From positions 1 to 64,000 of the forward strand of contig SIBQ01000010.1 of NCBI GenBank assembly GCA_009695095.1: DNA of 64,000 nt. Reading direction: 5' to 3'. This document shows positions 34,559-43,900 of this stretch, piece after piece. The notes under the pieces were generated by a model. That model saw only the letters and a program-made list of their open reading frames with translations, made no database searches and was not told where the DNA came from. The stretch's first letter is position 1, and the number at the start of each line of letters is the position of its first letter. A program made the translations under genes and the position numbers. Origin of the DNA: Lacunisphaera sp. Its GTDB lineage: Bacteria > Verrucomicrobiota > Verrucomicrobiia > Opitutales > Opitutaceae.

Positions 34559-35267
34559 ATTTCCCCGATAAAATGCCTTTCCGCCCTCCTCGCGGTCCTG
34601 TGCCTCGGCGCCCAGGCCGCGGAAACCATGGTGAAAACCGACACGGCCCCGATCGCCGCGCGCCCGGCCCACTTTGTCGCGACCGACGCGGTAGATGCGC
34701 GGGCTCTGCTGCCCGCGCCGCCCGCGCCGAACTCGAGGTCGTGCTCCAGTTCTAGGCCGCGCGCACGCCCGGGCAGGCCGCCCGTTGCGGGCAGATCGAG
34801 GGCGAGGATATCTTTCTCTTCGGCGCGGAAGTCGTCGGCCCGTGGTTCACCGCCTCCAGCCTGCCGCAGACCGCAGCTTTTTTGCAATAGTGCGCGACGA
34901 CTTCATCCCGATCAACCGCGCCGCGAAAGCGCTCTATCCCCGTCGCCGGCCGCCGTTTACCGACCCGCGCATCAAGCCCTGCGTCGAGTTCGCCGACACC
35001 GGCGCCTACCCCAGCGGCCACGGCATCCAGTCGTCGCTCTGGGCCGCCCTGCTGGGCGAGATTTTCCCGGAGCACGCCGCGGACTTCCAGCAGCGCGCGC
35101 AGGAAACGCGGCGCTTCAAGCTCATCTCGGGCGTGCATTACCCCAGCGATATCGTGGCCGGCCAGGTACTCGGCGAGGCGGTCGCCCGCGCGATGCTGCA
35201 AAATACCGCGGTGCGGAAAATTATCGAGGCGCTCCGCGCCGAGGCCGCCCCCTACCAGCCGAAATAA
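34559..35267 (+). pseudogene. PhoN-like PAP2 acid phosphatase, several lesions
   Basis: The intact-looking end (about residues from FFAIVRDDFIPINRAAKALY to AEAAPYQPK) includes the class A acid phosphatase/PAP2 motifs YPSGHGIQSS and SGVHYPSDIVAGQVLGE. Upstream, a signal peptide (LSALLAVLCLGAQAAE) and VKTDTAPIAARPAHFVATDA, RALLPAPPAP are readable, but in other frames and without a start codon. Lesions seen: a shift before ELEVVLQF, an in-frame TAG at 34753-34755, and a one-base loss in the T6 run near 34878-34883 (AAFF/AIVRDD). The protein would have been periplasmic. Its neighbour pyruvate kinase is also frameshifted. Confidence 0.75.
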
Positions 35268-35298
35268 CGGCCGGGGCATCCCCGGCCTGGCGGTCCGT

Positions 35299-35880
35299 TC
35301 AGTTAGCCGGAACCAGCGTGCGTTTCAATTGCTGGCGGGCGCGATAGAGACGGTTTCCCACGACCTTCGGCGTGCAGTCGAGCGCCGCGGCGATGTCGGC
35401 CATCGACTGCCCCTCGAATTCGAAGAGCACCAGCGCCGTGCGCAGGTCGAGCGGCAGCGCCGCCACCGCCGTTTGCACGGCGGCGATCTGCTCGTGCCGT
35501 ACTGCCGTGTGCGAGGCCGGCCCGCCGGCCCGTGATTCGTCGGCCGCTTCGCCGCCCGCCTCGGTCCAAGCATTGAGCGACTGCGCCGGCCGTCGCCGCC
35601 ACCAGCGCTGCCGGTTCCGGGCCTGGTTGGCCGCGATGGAGAAGCACCACGTCGAAAATTTCGCGCCAGCTCGGAAGGTGGCGCGCTTGGTATAGATGCG
35701 CACGAATACCTCCTGCGCCAGATCCTCGGCCTCGGCTGTATTGCCGATCATGCGGAAAATAAAGCGCTTCACGGGCACTTCCCAATGCTGCATCAGCGTC
35801 GCTAGCGCGGCATCCTCGCCCCCCTGCAGGCGGCGCATCAGCTCCTCGTCGCTCGGGCTGGCGCCCGCCTCGGCTTCCAT
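35299..35880 (-). CDS. ECF sigma factor of a metal-type YXH regulatory module
   Basis: This 193-aa sigma-70 family protein has region 2 in LATLMQHWEVPVKRFIFRMI, AEDLAQEVFVRIYTKRATFR and FSTWCFSIAANQARNRQRWW, and region 4 in LPLDLRTALVLFEFEGQSMA with DIAAALDCTPKVVGNRLYRA. It is the third gene of a tightly packed minus-strand set: a single-pass membrane protein, a membrane-anchored periplasmic sensor-like protein, then this sigma, with an ATGA overlap and a 4-bp gap. That is the order of cnrYXH. The set diverges from a copper-type efflux operon, which it may control. The ATG at 35878-35880 is chosen. Confidence 0.88.
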   Translation of the reverse strand: MEAEAGASPSDEELMRRLQGGEDAALATLMQHWEVPVKRFIFRMIGNTAEAEDLAQEVFVRIYTKRATFRAGAKFSTWCFSIAANQARNRQRWWRRRPAQSLNAWTEAGGEAADESRAGGPASHTAVRHEQIAAVQTAVAALPLDLRTALVLFEFEGQSMADIAAALDCTPKVVGNRLYRARQQLKRTLVPAN

Positions 35881-35884
35881 AAGG

Positions 35885-36364
35885 TCAGTGCGGGTGGCCG
35901 AGGTGCAAATCGGGCGCGGCGGTGTGATCGAAGCCAGCGATCTTCGGCAACACCAGGGCCAGGTAGCGCGAGCCATCCTCGGGTGTCATCAGCATGGCCA
36001 CCTTCCGGACATGGGCTGTGAGGGCGGTCTCGCAGGTGGTGCGCAATTCCTGTAATTTGTGCTCGGCAGCGGTCGCCGCAGCCGGGTCGGCCCCGCCGGT
36101 GGCCTTGAAGTCATCGCGCGTCTTGGTCGCCACTTGAATCAGCCGGCAATGCTCCTCGCAGGAAGGGGCGTAGGCCTTGTGCAGTTCCTTGATTTCGGCA
36201 AACTGCCGGTCGTTGAGGTGAAAATCAGTCCGCAGCCAAGCGGAGGTGTCGCCCCGCACCACCGCGGCGTGCAGTGCCGGCTCGCAGCTCAGACGGTAAC
36301 TGACGAAACCCGTGGCGGCGGCCACGAGGACGAGAACCGTGAGCGTGCCCCACAGGTATTTCAT
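35885..36364 (-). CDS. Membrane-anchored periplasmic metal sensor-like protein (CnrX/heavy-metal-resistance family)
   Basis: This 159-aa protein has an N-terminal membrane anchor (LWGTLTVLVLVAAATGFVSY) followed by a helical periplasmic domain: AWLRTDFHLNDRQFAEIKEL, HKAYAPSCEEHCRLIQVATK, then TCETALTAHVRKVAMLMTPE and a His-rich end DHTAAPDLHLGHPH. The W-L-x(n)-L-x-x-x-Q-x-x-x-I pattern and the clustered His, Glu, Cys and Met resemble the CnrX/CzcE-type metal-sensing family. In Cupriavidus, CnrX senses Ni/Co and controls release of sigma CnrH from CnrY. Gene order supports the same logic here, but the metal is unknown. Confidence 0.72.
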   Translation of the reverse strand: MKYLWGTLTVLVLVAAATGFVSYRLSCEPALHAAVVRGDTSAWLRTDFHLNDRQFAEIKELHKAYAPSCEEHCRLIQVATKTRDDFKATGGADPAAATAAEHKLQELRTTCETALTAHVRKVAMLMTPEDGSRYLALVLPKIAGFDHTAAPDLHLGHPH

Positions 36365-36663
36365 GGCTTGAGCGCGGCCTGGACCCGCGGATCCAGGTCC
36401 ACCAGGTAGGTGACGACGATGGCTTCGCGGTCGGCGCGCACATAGGCGCGCGCCAAAGCTTTTCCCGTGTAAGCGGCGGCGCCCAGCGCCACCATCGCGA
36501 CCAGCGACCAGGCCGCGGCATGCGACTGCAGGTAGGCAGGCCAGGTGGCACGGGTCCGGCAGGCGATGCGCTGCCAGACACCGTGACGGAAGTTCGGGTC
36601 GGCCGGCGGTGTCACCCGCCAATCGCGCAGAGCCTGGGGAAGGGAATCACGGGAGGTGTTCAT
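36361..36663 (-). CDS. Single-pass membrane protein, candidate anti-sigma factor (CnrY position)
   Basis: This 100-aa protein has a cytoplasmic N-terminus of about 45 residues (LPQALRDWRVTPPADPNFRH, VWQRIACRTR), one membrane helix (AWSLVAMVALGAAAYTGKAL), and a short periplasmic tail. The size, topology and place as first gene of the set fit an anti-sigma factor such as CnrY, although no sequence similarity to CnrY is obvious to me. Its TGA overlaps the ATG of the sensor-like gene. The start codon is 149 bp from that of the divergent 66-aa gene, with a large dyad in between. Confidence 0.68.
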   Translation of the reverse strand: MNTSRDSLPQALRDWRVTPPADPNFRHGVWQRIACRTRATWPAYLQSHAAAWSLVAMVALGAAAYTGKALARAYVRADREAIVVTYLVDLDPRVQAALKP

Positions 36664-36681
36664 GGGGATTTCAGAATATTA

Positions 36682-36756
36682 TACACCCGGAACAGCGAAA
36701 TCCCTCAAAATCGCCACACGAATCATATTCTGAGGGATTTCCCGTCCGGCGGTGTA
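36682..36756. promoter_or_regulatory. Large dyad between the sigma module and the metal-efflux operon
   Basis: TACACC at 36682-36687 and GGTGTA at 36751-36756, and GAAATCCCTCA (36697-36707) with TGAGGGATTTC (36731-36741), are symmetric about one centre at 36719. Each arm also carries a CCGGAAC/CCGGACG element outside the GAAATCCCTCA block on its own strand. GGAAC-like boxes are typical of ECF -35 elements, so this may be two head-to-head promoters for the divergent operons. It could instead be an operator. Confidence 0.6.
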
Positions 36757-36813
36757 TGACTGGATGACGGCTGCTCAACCCGTGCGGCACCTAAACCAAA
36801 ACTCATCATTCCC

Positions 36814-37014
36814 ATGAAAGCCATCAAACTCCTGCTTGCTTCCGCCCTGCTCGTCGGCTTCGCCACCCTCAGTTTCACCGGCCCCGATTACTGGGCCCGC
36901 ACCCAGAAGATCGAGAAGGAACAGGCCCAAGCCAGAACCCAAGCCAAAGTCCAGGCCACTGCCCAAGTCGCCGTTTGCGCGATCTGCAGTTGCCCGGCCA
37001 TGAAGAAAATCTGA
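36814..37014 (+). CDS. Small secreted Cys-containing protein at the head of the metal operon
   Basis: This 66-aa protein has a signal peptide (LLLASALLVGFATLSFTGPD), a charged helical middle rich in Gln, Ala and Lys, and a C-terminal VAVCAICSCPAMKK with three Cys in CxxCxC spacing, a plausible metal site. I do not recognise a family. It is the first gene of the plus-strand metal-resistance run, which suggests a periplasmic metal-binding or regulatory role. The small size and lack of homologues that I know keep this tentative. Confidence 0.55.
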   Translation: MKAIKLLLASALLVGFATLSFTGPDYWARTQKIEKEQAQARTQAKVQATAQVAVCAICSCPAMKKI

Positions 37015-37118
37015 TCCGCTCCGCGGGCCGGAAACACCGATCCAGCCACCGCCATGCGTGCCGGGGCTGGATTGAACTTAACGCCACAACCCGCAGCTTC
37101 ACTCATCCTCGCTTCTCC

Positions 37119-37478
37119 ATGAAAAAACTTCTTCTCCTTCTCGCCCTCGCGGCTGCCGCCATTGCCGCGGTGGTGATTGTCAATCGCCACGATCACTCCC
37201 ATGCCGACAAATCTGCCGCCATGGCCTCCCCGGCCGTCCCTGACGCCGCGTGGCTCGCCAAAGCCAAGGCCGAATATCCGCTCAAGACCTGCTCTGTCTC
37301 GGACGAGGAAATTGGTGGCGCGATGGGCGAAGGCATCGACCATGTCTACAAACAGGCGGGCAAGCCCGACCGGCTCGTCCGCTTCTGCTGCAAGGACTGC
37401 CTCAAGGATTTCAACCAGGATCCCGCCAAATACCTGCAGCTGATCGCCGAGGCCGCCGCCAAGGCGAAGAAAAGCTGA
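37119..37478 (+). CDS. Small exported Cys-rich protein (paralogue 1)
   Basis: This 119-aa protein has an N-terminal signal or anchor (KLLLLLALAAAAIAAVVIVN), then a His-rich RHDHSHADK and the core AAWLAKAKAEYPLKTCSVSD, GKPDRLVRFCCKDCLKDFNQ, DPAKYL. The Cys pair plus Cys (RFCCKDC) with an upstream Cys suggests a TRASH/YHS-like metal site. A paralogue with the same core is at 44495-44890, after cusA. It ends 3 bp before the CusC-like gene. A periplasmic copper-binding role is inferred from context. Confidence 0.72.
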   Translation: MKKLLLLLALAAAAIAAVVIVNRHDHSHADKSAAMASPAVPDAAWLAKAKAEYPLKTCSVSDEEIGGAMGEGIDHVYKQAGKPDRLVRFCCKDCLKDFNQDPAKYLQLIAEAAAKAKKS

Positions 37479-37481
37479 GCC

Positions 37482-38852
37482 ATGAGCGCGCGGCGTTCTG
37501 CTTTCACCTCAGTGGCCGCCCTCATGGCTGCGGGCGCCGCATTCCTGACCGGCTGCGCCAGCCCGGCGCTGCCCGGGGAAAAAGCCGCCCGTGCCGACAT
37601 GCGCGCGACGGGTGCCGCGCTCCTGGCTCAGGAAGGCCGGCCGGCGCTGCCCGTGCTGCGCGCCGAATCGCCGCCAGACGAATTCGTGCGCTATGCCGTT
37701 CTAAACCACCCCGCTGTCGCCGGCGCGTATTACGACTGGCGGGCGAGCGTCGAGGCGATCACCCCCGCCCGCTCGCTCCCGGAGCCGTCGCTCACCTTCG
37801 AGGCCGACATCGCAGACACGCTGATGGCGTTTATGCCGGGCCTGATGTTCGACTTCATGGGCTCCGGTAAACGAGCCGCGATGGGTCGGGAGGCTGCTGC
37901 TGCCGCCAAGGTCGCCCGGCGCGGCTACATCTCAGTGGTCTTGAACACTGCCACCGAGGTGCGGAAAGCATGGATCGAACTCGCATTCATTGATGAGGTC
38001 ATCCGATTGCGCGAGACGTCGGTCGGCACACTCGAGCAATCACTCGAGATTGCCAACACCGACTACACGACCGGCCGCGGCATGGGCACGCTGGCTGATC
38101 AGGTCCGCATCACGAATGATATCGCCAAAGTGCAGAGCGAAGTGGACACGCTCGCCGATCGCCGGACCGCCGCCCGCGCCCGATTCAAATCCGCCCTGGG
38201 GTTGGCGTCCGCCGATCCCGATCCCGCCTGGCCGCAGGCTGTGCTCTCGCCGACCGCCCTGCCCGGTGAAGATGAGCTCTGGCGCCGCGCCTCCGCGGCC
38301 AACGCCGAACTCGGCCGGATGCGCGCCATGGTCGAGATGGCAATCGCCGGGGTCGAAGTGGCGCGCAAGGCCGGCCGGCCCGATTTCACCCTCGGTGTGA
38401 TGGCCGACCTCAAGGCCGACCCGCTCATGGTCCGGCCCACGGCCACCCTCAAGCTGCCGGTCTGGCTCGAAAAGATCGCCGCCAGCATTGCCGCCGCGGA
38501 AGCCCGGCGCGACGCCAGTGTGGCGCGCGTCACGGCCGAGCAGCTCAACCTGGCGGCCGAACTCGCGCAGATGCTCTACATGGTGCGCGAGGCCGACCGC
38601 ATGATCGCCTATATCGAGCAAACCGTCCTGCCGAACTTCGACCGCACGATCGCGACAGTCGAGGCCGGTTATCAGTCGGGCATGACAAACCCCGGCATGA
38701 TTCCCGAAACGCAGTTTATGGCGCTTGCCATGCGCCTGGAACGCGCCGCCGCCCTGCGCGAGCGCGAAACCGCCGTGACCGACCTGCTGTTGTTGACCGC
38801 CGACGTGGCCCCCGCCGCCCTCTCTGCCGTAGCGACGGCAAGCACCCCCTGA
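37482..38852 (+). CDS. TolC-family outer-membrane efflux lipoprotein (CusC/CzcC-like)
   Basis: This 456-aa protein has a lipoprotein signal (AALMAAGAAFLTGC) followed by two TolC repeats rich in long amphipathic helices: YAVLNHPAVAGAYYDWRASV, LAFIDEVIRLRETSVGTLEQ with YTTGRGMGTLADQVR, and AMVEMAIAGVEVARKAGRPD. It forms the trimeric outer-membrane exit duct of a tripartite metal pump. It lies directly upstream of the CusB-like adaptor and CusA-like pump. Confidence 0.88.
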   Translation: MSARRSAFTSVAALMAAGAAFLTGCASPALPGEKAARADMRATGAALLAQEGRPALPVLRAESPPDEFVRYAVLNHPAVAGAYYDWRASVEAITPARSLPEPSLTFEADIADTLMAFMPGLMFDFMGSGKRAAMGREAAAAAKVARRGYISVVLNTATEVRKAWIELAFIDEVIRLRETSVGTLEQSLEIANTDYTTGRGMGTLADQVRITNDIAKVQSEVDTLADRRTAARARFKSALGLASADPDPAWPQAVLSPTALPGEDELWRRASAANAELGRMRAMVEMAIAGVEVARKAGRPDFTLGVMADLKADPLMVRPTATLKLPVWLEKIAASIAAAEARRDASVARVTAEQLNLAAELAQMLYMVREADRMIAYIEQTVLPNFDRTIATVEAGYQSGMTNPGMIPETQFMALAMRLERAAALRERETAVTDLLLLTADVAPAALSAVATASTP

Positions 38853-38863
38853 TCTTTACCACC

Positions 38864-40882
38864 ATGAATTCGCTTCTCCGTATTTTTGTCCTCACGCTCG
38901 CCGCCGGTTTGTTCGCCCTCATCGCCGAATCCGCCGAGCAGCTCTACACCTGCGGCATGCACCCGCAGATCATCAAGAAGGAGCCCGGCAACTGCCCGAT
39001 TTGCGGCATGAAGCTCACCCCCATCCGGGCCAACTCCTCCGGTGCGACGAGCGGCGAGCGCAAGATCAAGTATTACAAGTCATCAATGAATCCCGGCGAG
39101 GTCAGCGACAAGCCCGGCAAGGACTCGATGGGCATGGACTTGGTCGCGGTTTACGAGGGCGGCAACAATTCCGCCCAGACCATCCAGATTGATGCCGTTA
39201 CCATCCAGCGCATGAACCTCAAGACCGGTCCTGTCACCCGCGGGCCCGTGCTCCGCGAGTTCCGCACCGTCGGCACCGTCGACTACAGCGAGTCGGGCTT
39301 GCGCGACATCACGATCAAATATGAGGGCTGGATCGAAAAGCTTTTCGTCAACTCCACCTGGGCGACCGTGAAAGCCGGCGACCCGCTGTTCGAAATGTAT
39401 TCCCCCGATCTCTACAATGCGGAACTTAACTACCTCGTCGCCCTCCGCATGGAGGGTGCGGCCGGCGGACCACTCACTCGCGCCTCACTCGGCCGCCTGA
39501 AACTTTTCGACCTCCCCCCTGATCTTATCGCCGAACTCGCCCGCTCGGGCGAGGCGCCGCGCACCTTCGTGTTCCGCGCCCCGGCCGCTGGCATGGTCAT
39601 CGAGAAAATGGCGGTCGCCGGGCAGATGATGAAGCCCGGCGAACGCCTCTACCGGCTGGCCGACCTCTCGTCGGTCTGGGTGCTCGCGCAGGTTTACGAG
39701 CAGGATCTGCCGTTCGTGCGCGCCGGGCAGAACGCGACGGTGCGGGTGACTTATGGGCCGGAACGCATGCTCGAGGGCAAAGTCGAAACCCTCCTGCCGC
39801 AGGTCGAGGAACAGACGCGCACCGCCACCGCGCGCATCGTGCTGCCCAACCCTGACGGCACGCTGCGCCCCGGCATGTTCGTCGATGTGCGTTTCGTGGC
39901 CAGGCTGGCGGACGAAGCTGTGCTCGTGCCCGATCTGGCCGTGCTGCGCAGCGGCGAGCACAATACCGTTTTCATCGCGAACCCCGATGGCACGTTCGAG
40001 CCCCGCGATGTGCGGCTTGGCGTGCGCTCGCAGGGCAATCTCTACCAGGTGCTTGATGGCCTCGCCGCCGGCGAACGCGTCGTCACCTCGGGACAGTTCA
40101 TGCTCGATTCCGAGAGCCAGTTGCGCGACGCTATCCAGAAGATGCTGCAATCGTCCGGGGCGGTCACCCCGCCGGCCGCGGCACCGGCCCGATCGACCGG
40201 CCCCGGGGTGATCGGCATGAATGACTCGTCAGCCCTGCCGGAATCCGCCCGGACCCGCTTGCAGGAACTGGCCGGCACCACCATTGAGGGAGCCGAGGCG
40301 CTGGCGGCAGACGACCTGGCCCGCTATCAGAAATCCCTCCCGGCCATGCGGCAGGCACTGGCGGCATTTTTTGACAGCTATGAGCACGCGACCCATGGAC
40401 CGCTCGTCAAATTCAAGGATGCCTTGCCCGACCGCGAAGACCTCAAGGCCGCGCAGCGCGACTTCGCCTACTTCAGCACCGCCGTGACCGACCTCGTCCG
40501 GGAGAACCACCTGCACCATGCAGCCGGACTGCACATCTTCCAATGCCCGATGGCCCCCGGCATCGGCACCGGCCGCTGGCTGCAGCGCTCAGATAAAATC
40601 AAGAACCCCTTCTACGGTTCCGGCATGCTCGATTGCGGCGAGGAAATCGATACGCCCGCGACCCCTGAAAAACCGGCGGTCGTGCATGGTGCACACGGTG
40701 GCGGCATGGCGGCGCTGCCGCCCGGCCATACGCCCATCGACGACCTGTCCGTCGCCGCCTACCTGCTGGCACTGCCGAATCCCAAAGCCGCTGCCGCCAA
40801 TGCGGGCGGCACCTGTGGTAGTTGTGGCATGAGTGAGGCGGCCATGGCCGCGGGCGAACCGTGCGAAACCGGCACCCAGTAA
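38864..40882 (+). CDS. RND efflux adaptor with extra metal-binding domains (CusB-like)
   Basis: This 672-aa periplasmic membrane-fusion protein is much longer than the usual size of about 400. After a signal peptide come two heavy-metal-binding modules, YTCGMHPQIIKKEPGNCPIC + GMKL and YYKSSMNPGEVSDKPGKDSM + GMDL. The adaptor core follows (VTRGPVLREFRTVGTVDYSE, FVFRAPAAGMVIEKMAVAG, ATARIVLPNPDGTLRPGMFV). A C-terminal DUF3347-like region (RTRLQELAGTT, FAYFSTAVTDLVRENH, IFQCPMAPGIGTGRWLQ) and a final GGTCGSCGMSEAAM complete it. The adaptor links CusA to CusC, and the added domains probably collect or deliver copper. Confidence 0.88.
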   Translation: MNSLLRIFVLTLAAGLFALIAESAEQLYTCGMHPQIIKKEPGNCPICGMKLTPIRANSSGATSGERKIKYYKSSMNPGEVSDKPGKDSMGMDLVAVYEGGNNSAQTIQIDAVTIQRMNLKTGPVTRGPVLREFRTVGTVDYSESGLRDITIKYEGWIEKLFVNSTWATVKAGDPLFEMYSPDLYNAELNYLVALRMEGAAGGPLTRASLGRLKLFDLPPDLIAELARSGEAPRTFVFRAPAAGMVIEKMAVAGQMMKPGERLYRLADLSSVWVLAQVYEQDLPFVRAGQNATVRVTYGPERMLEGKVETLLPQVEEQTRTATARIVLPNPDGTLRPGMFVDVRFVARLADEAVLVPDLAVLRSGEHNTVFIANPDGTFEPRDVRLGVRSQGNLYQVLDGLAAGERVVTSGQFMLDSESQLRDAIQKMLQSSGAVTPPAAAPARSTGPGVIGMNDSSALPESARTRLQELAGTTIEGAEALAADDLARYQKSLPAMRQALAAFFDSYEHATHGPLVKFKDALPDREDLKAAQRDFAYFSTAVTDLVRENHLHHAAGLHIFQCPMAPGIGTGRWLQRSDKIKNPFYGSGMLDCGEEIDTPATPEKPAVVHGAHGGGMAALPPGHTPIDDLSVAAYLLALPNPKAAAANAGGTCGSCGMSEAAMAAGEPCETGTQ

Positions 40883-40912
40883 ACCGCCAGCAATTTTCAA
40901 ACTCTCCGCCGC

Positions 40913-43900
40913 ATGCTCATTCGCCTCATCGATTTTTCCCTGAAGAACAAGTTTCTTGTCCTCGCCGCGACTGCGGCGCTGATACTGGGCGGTGTTTATG
41001 CGTTGAAGAAAATTCCGCTCGACGCGATCCCCGACCCGTCCGACACGCAGGTTATCGTCTACACTGAATGGCCGGGCCAGGCGCCGCAGATCGTGCAGGA
41101 TCAGGTCACCTACCCCATCACCACGAAGATGCTCTCGGTGCCCGCCGCCAAGGTCGTGCGCGGCTACTCGTTCTACGGCTTCTCGTTTGTGTATGTCATT
41201 TTTGAGGACGGAACCGATCCCTACTGGGCGCGCAGCCGGGTGCTCGAATACCTGAACGGTCTCCAGGGCGGCCTGCCGGCCGGCGTCTCGCCGCGCCTCG
41301 GTCCGGACGCGACCGGCGTGGGCTGGGCGTTCCTGTATTCGCTCAACTCGAAGAAACACGACCTCGCCGAACTGCGCACGATGCAGGACTGGTTCCTGCG
41401 CTATCAACTCTCCAGCGTCGAAGGCGTGGCGGAGGTGGCGTCGGTCGGCGGACATGTGAAGCAATACCAGGTCACCGTCGATCCGCACCGTCTCCACGCC
41501 TACAATCTTTCCATCAGCGAGGTCGCCATGGCCGTGCAGAAGAGCAACAGCGAGGTTGGCGGCCGCTCGATTGAGATGGGCGAAAAAGAGTTCATTCTCC
41601 GCGTCCGCGGTTACGCGCAGGGCGTCGAGGATTTCCGCAAGATCGCCGTCGGCCGCGGCCCCGGCGGCACGCCTGTCCTGCTGGGCGAGGTGGCCAACGT
41701 CCAGGTCGGCCCCGACATGCGCCGCGGCATCGCGGAGCTGAACGGCGAGGGCGAGACGGTCGGCGGCATCGTGGTGGTGCGCTACGGCGTGGACACCCGC
41801 CAGGTCATCCAGGGGGTGAAGGCCCGGCTTGATCAGGCGATGAAAAGCCTGCCGGAGGGCGTGGAATACACCATCGTCTATGATCGCACCGCACTCATTG
41901 ACCGCGCGGTGAAGACACTCGAGGAAAAGCTCATTGAGGAGAGCCTTGTGGTCGCGCTGGTGTGCCTCCTCTTCCTGCTGCATTTCCGCAGCGCGCTCGT
42001 GGCTATCGTCATCCTGCCCGTCGCCGTGCTGGTCTCGTTCATCATCATGAACACGCAGGGCCTCAGCTCGAACATCATGTCGCTCGGCGGTATCGCCATC
42101 GCCATCGGCGCGATGGTGGACGCCGTGATCATCATGATCGAGAACGCCCACAAGCACCTGGAGCGCGACGGCGGGAAGAAACCGCATTGGGATATCATCC
42201 GCGACGCCTCCATTGAGGTCGGCCCTACGCTGTTCTACTCGCTGCTAGTCATTACGGTGTCGTTCCTGCCGGTGTTCACGCTGCAGGCGCAGGAGGGCCG
42301 GTTGTTCAAGCCGCTGGCGTTCACCAAGACCTACTCGATGGCGGCCGCGGCGCTTCTCTCCATTACGCTGGCGCCCGTGCTCATGGGATTCTTCATCCGC
42401 GGCCGCATCCCGGCCGAGGAGAAAAACCCGGTGAATCGCTTCCTCATCTGGCTCTATCACCCGATGATCGACCTGGTCATCAAGTTCCGCTGGGCGGTCA
42501 TCATCGGCGCCGCGGCGATTGTCGCCTGGGTGTTTTTCCCGTGGAACGCCCTGATCGTTTCCCGGCTGCCCGAGGGTGGCGTGAAAAATCTCGCCGCCAA
42601 ATTCAACTGGGCATTCCCCTATCAGAACCTGGGCTCCGAGTTCATGCCGCCACTCTATGAGGGCGACCTGCTCTACATGCCGACCACCTTCCCGGGCATT
42701 TCCCCCACCAAGGCGCGCGAGGTTCTCCAGCAGACCGACCGGATGATTCGCGCCTTCCCCGAGGTGCACCACGTCTTCGGCAAGATGGGCCGCGCCGAAA
42801 CCGCCACCGACCCCGCGCCGATGGACATGATTGAAACCACCATCATGCTCAAGCCCGAGGACGAGTGGCCCGCCGCCGACATCATGGACCTGGAGGGGAA
42901 GGTCATTGCCCACCGCCGCCGCACGCCCGACGAACTGGTCTCCGCGCTGAACACCGCCGTCCAGATCCCCGGCCTGACCAACGCCTGGACGATGCCCATC
43001 AAGACCCGCATCGACATGCTCGCCACCGGCATCAAGACCCCCGTCGGCATCAAGGTCGCCGGGCCCAACCTCGCCGAGCTGGAACGCATCGCCGGCCAGA
43101 TCGAGGCGCTCATCCACCGCGTGCCCGGCACGGGCAGTGTCTTCGCCGAGCGCGTCATGGGCGGCAACTACGTCGAGTTCGACATCGATCGCGACGCCAT
43201 CGCCCGTTACGGCCTGACGATCGGCGACGTCCAGGAGGTCCTCCAGGTTGCCCTCGGCGGCATGCCGCTTACCACCACCGTCGAGGGCCTCGAACGCTAT
43301 GGCGTCATCCTCCGCTACGACCGCGACTACCGCGAGAACCTCGAGGCGCTGCGTAACATCGTGATTCCTGTGAAATCCGCCGGTGTTTCCGCCGCGATGG
43401 CCGGCGGCACCTCCGGACTGATGGCGCAGGTGCCGCTCAGCCAGCTGGCCAAGGTGCGCGTGGTCGCCGCGCCAATGGGCGTGAAAAGCGAGGGCGCCGT
43501 GCCTAACGCCTGGATTTATGTCGACGTACAGGGCGCGGATCTTGGCGGCTATGTGCATCGTGCGCAGCAGACCGTCAACGACGCCCTGCGCAGCGGCGAA
43601 CTCAAGGTGCCCGCCGGCTACCGCATCTTCTGGAGCGGCCAGTTCGAATACATGCAGCGCGCCCAGCAGCGCCTCCGGCTCGTGATCCCGCTCACCCTAC
43701 TCATCATCATCTTTATCATCTACCTCAACACCAAGTCGTGGATCAAGACCGCCATCGTGCTCCTCGCCGTGCCGTTCTCCCTCGTCGGCGCCTTCTGGAT
43801 GATCTACCTGTTTGACTACAACATGAGCGTGGCCGTCTGGGTCGGCATCATCGCGCTGGCCGGGCTCGATGCCGAGACGGGCGTCGTCATGCTCCTCTAC

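Noticed and set aside
40589-42187. 532-aa minus-strand frame opposite cusA
   Set aside because: Low-complexity antisense of a clearly coding pump gene.
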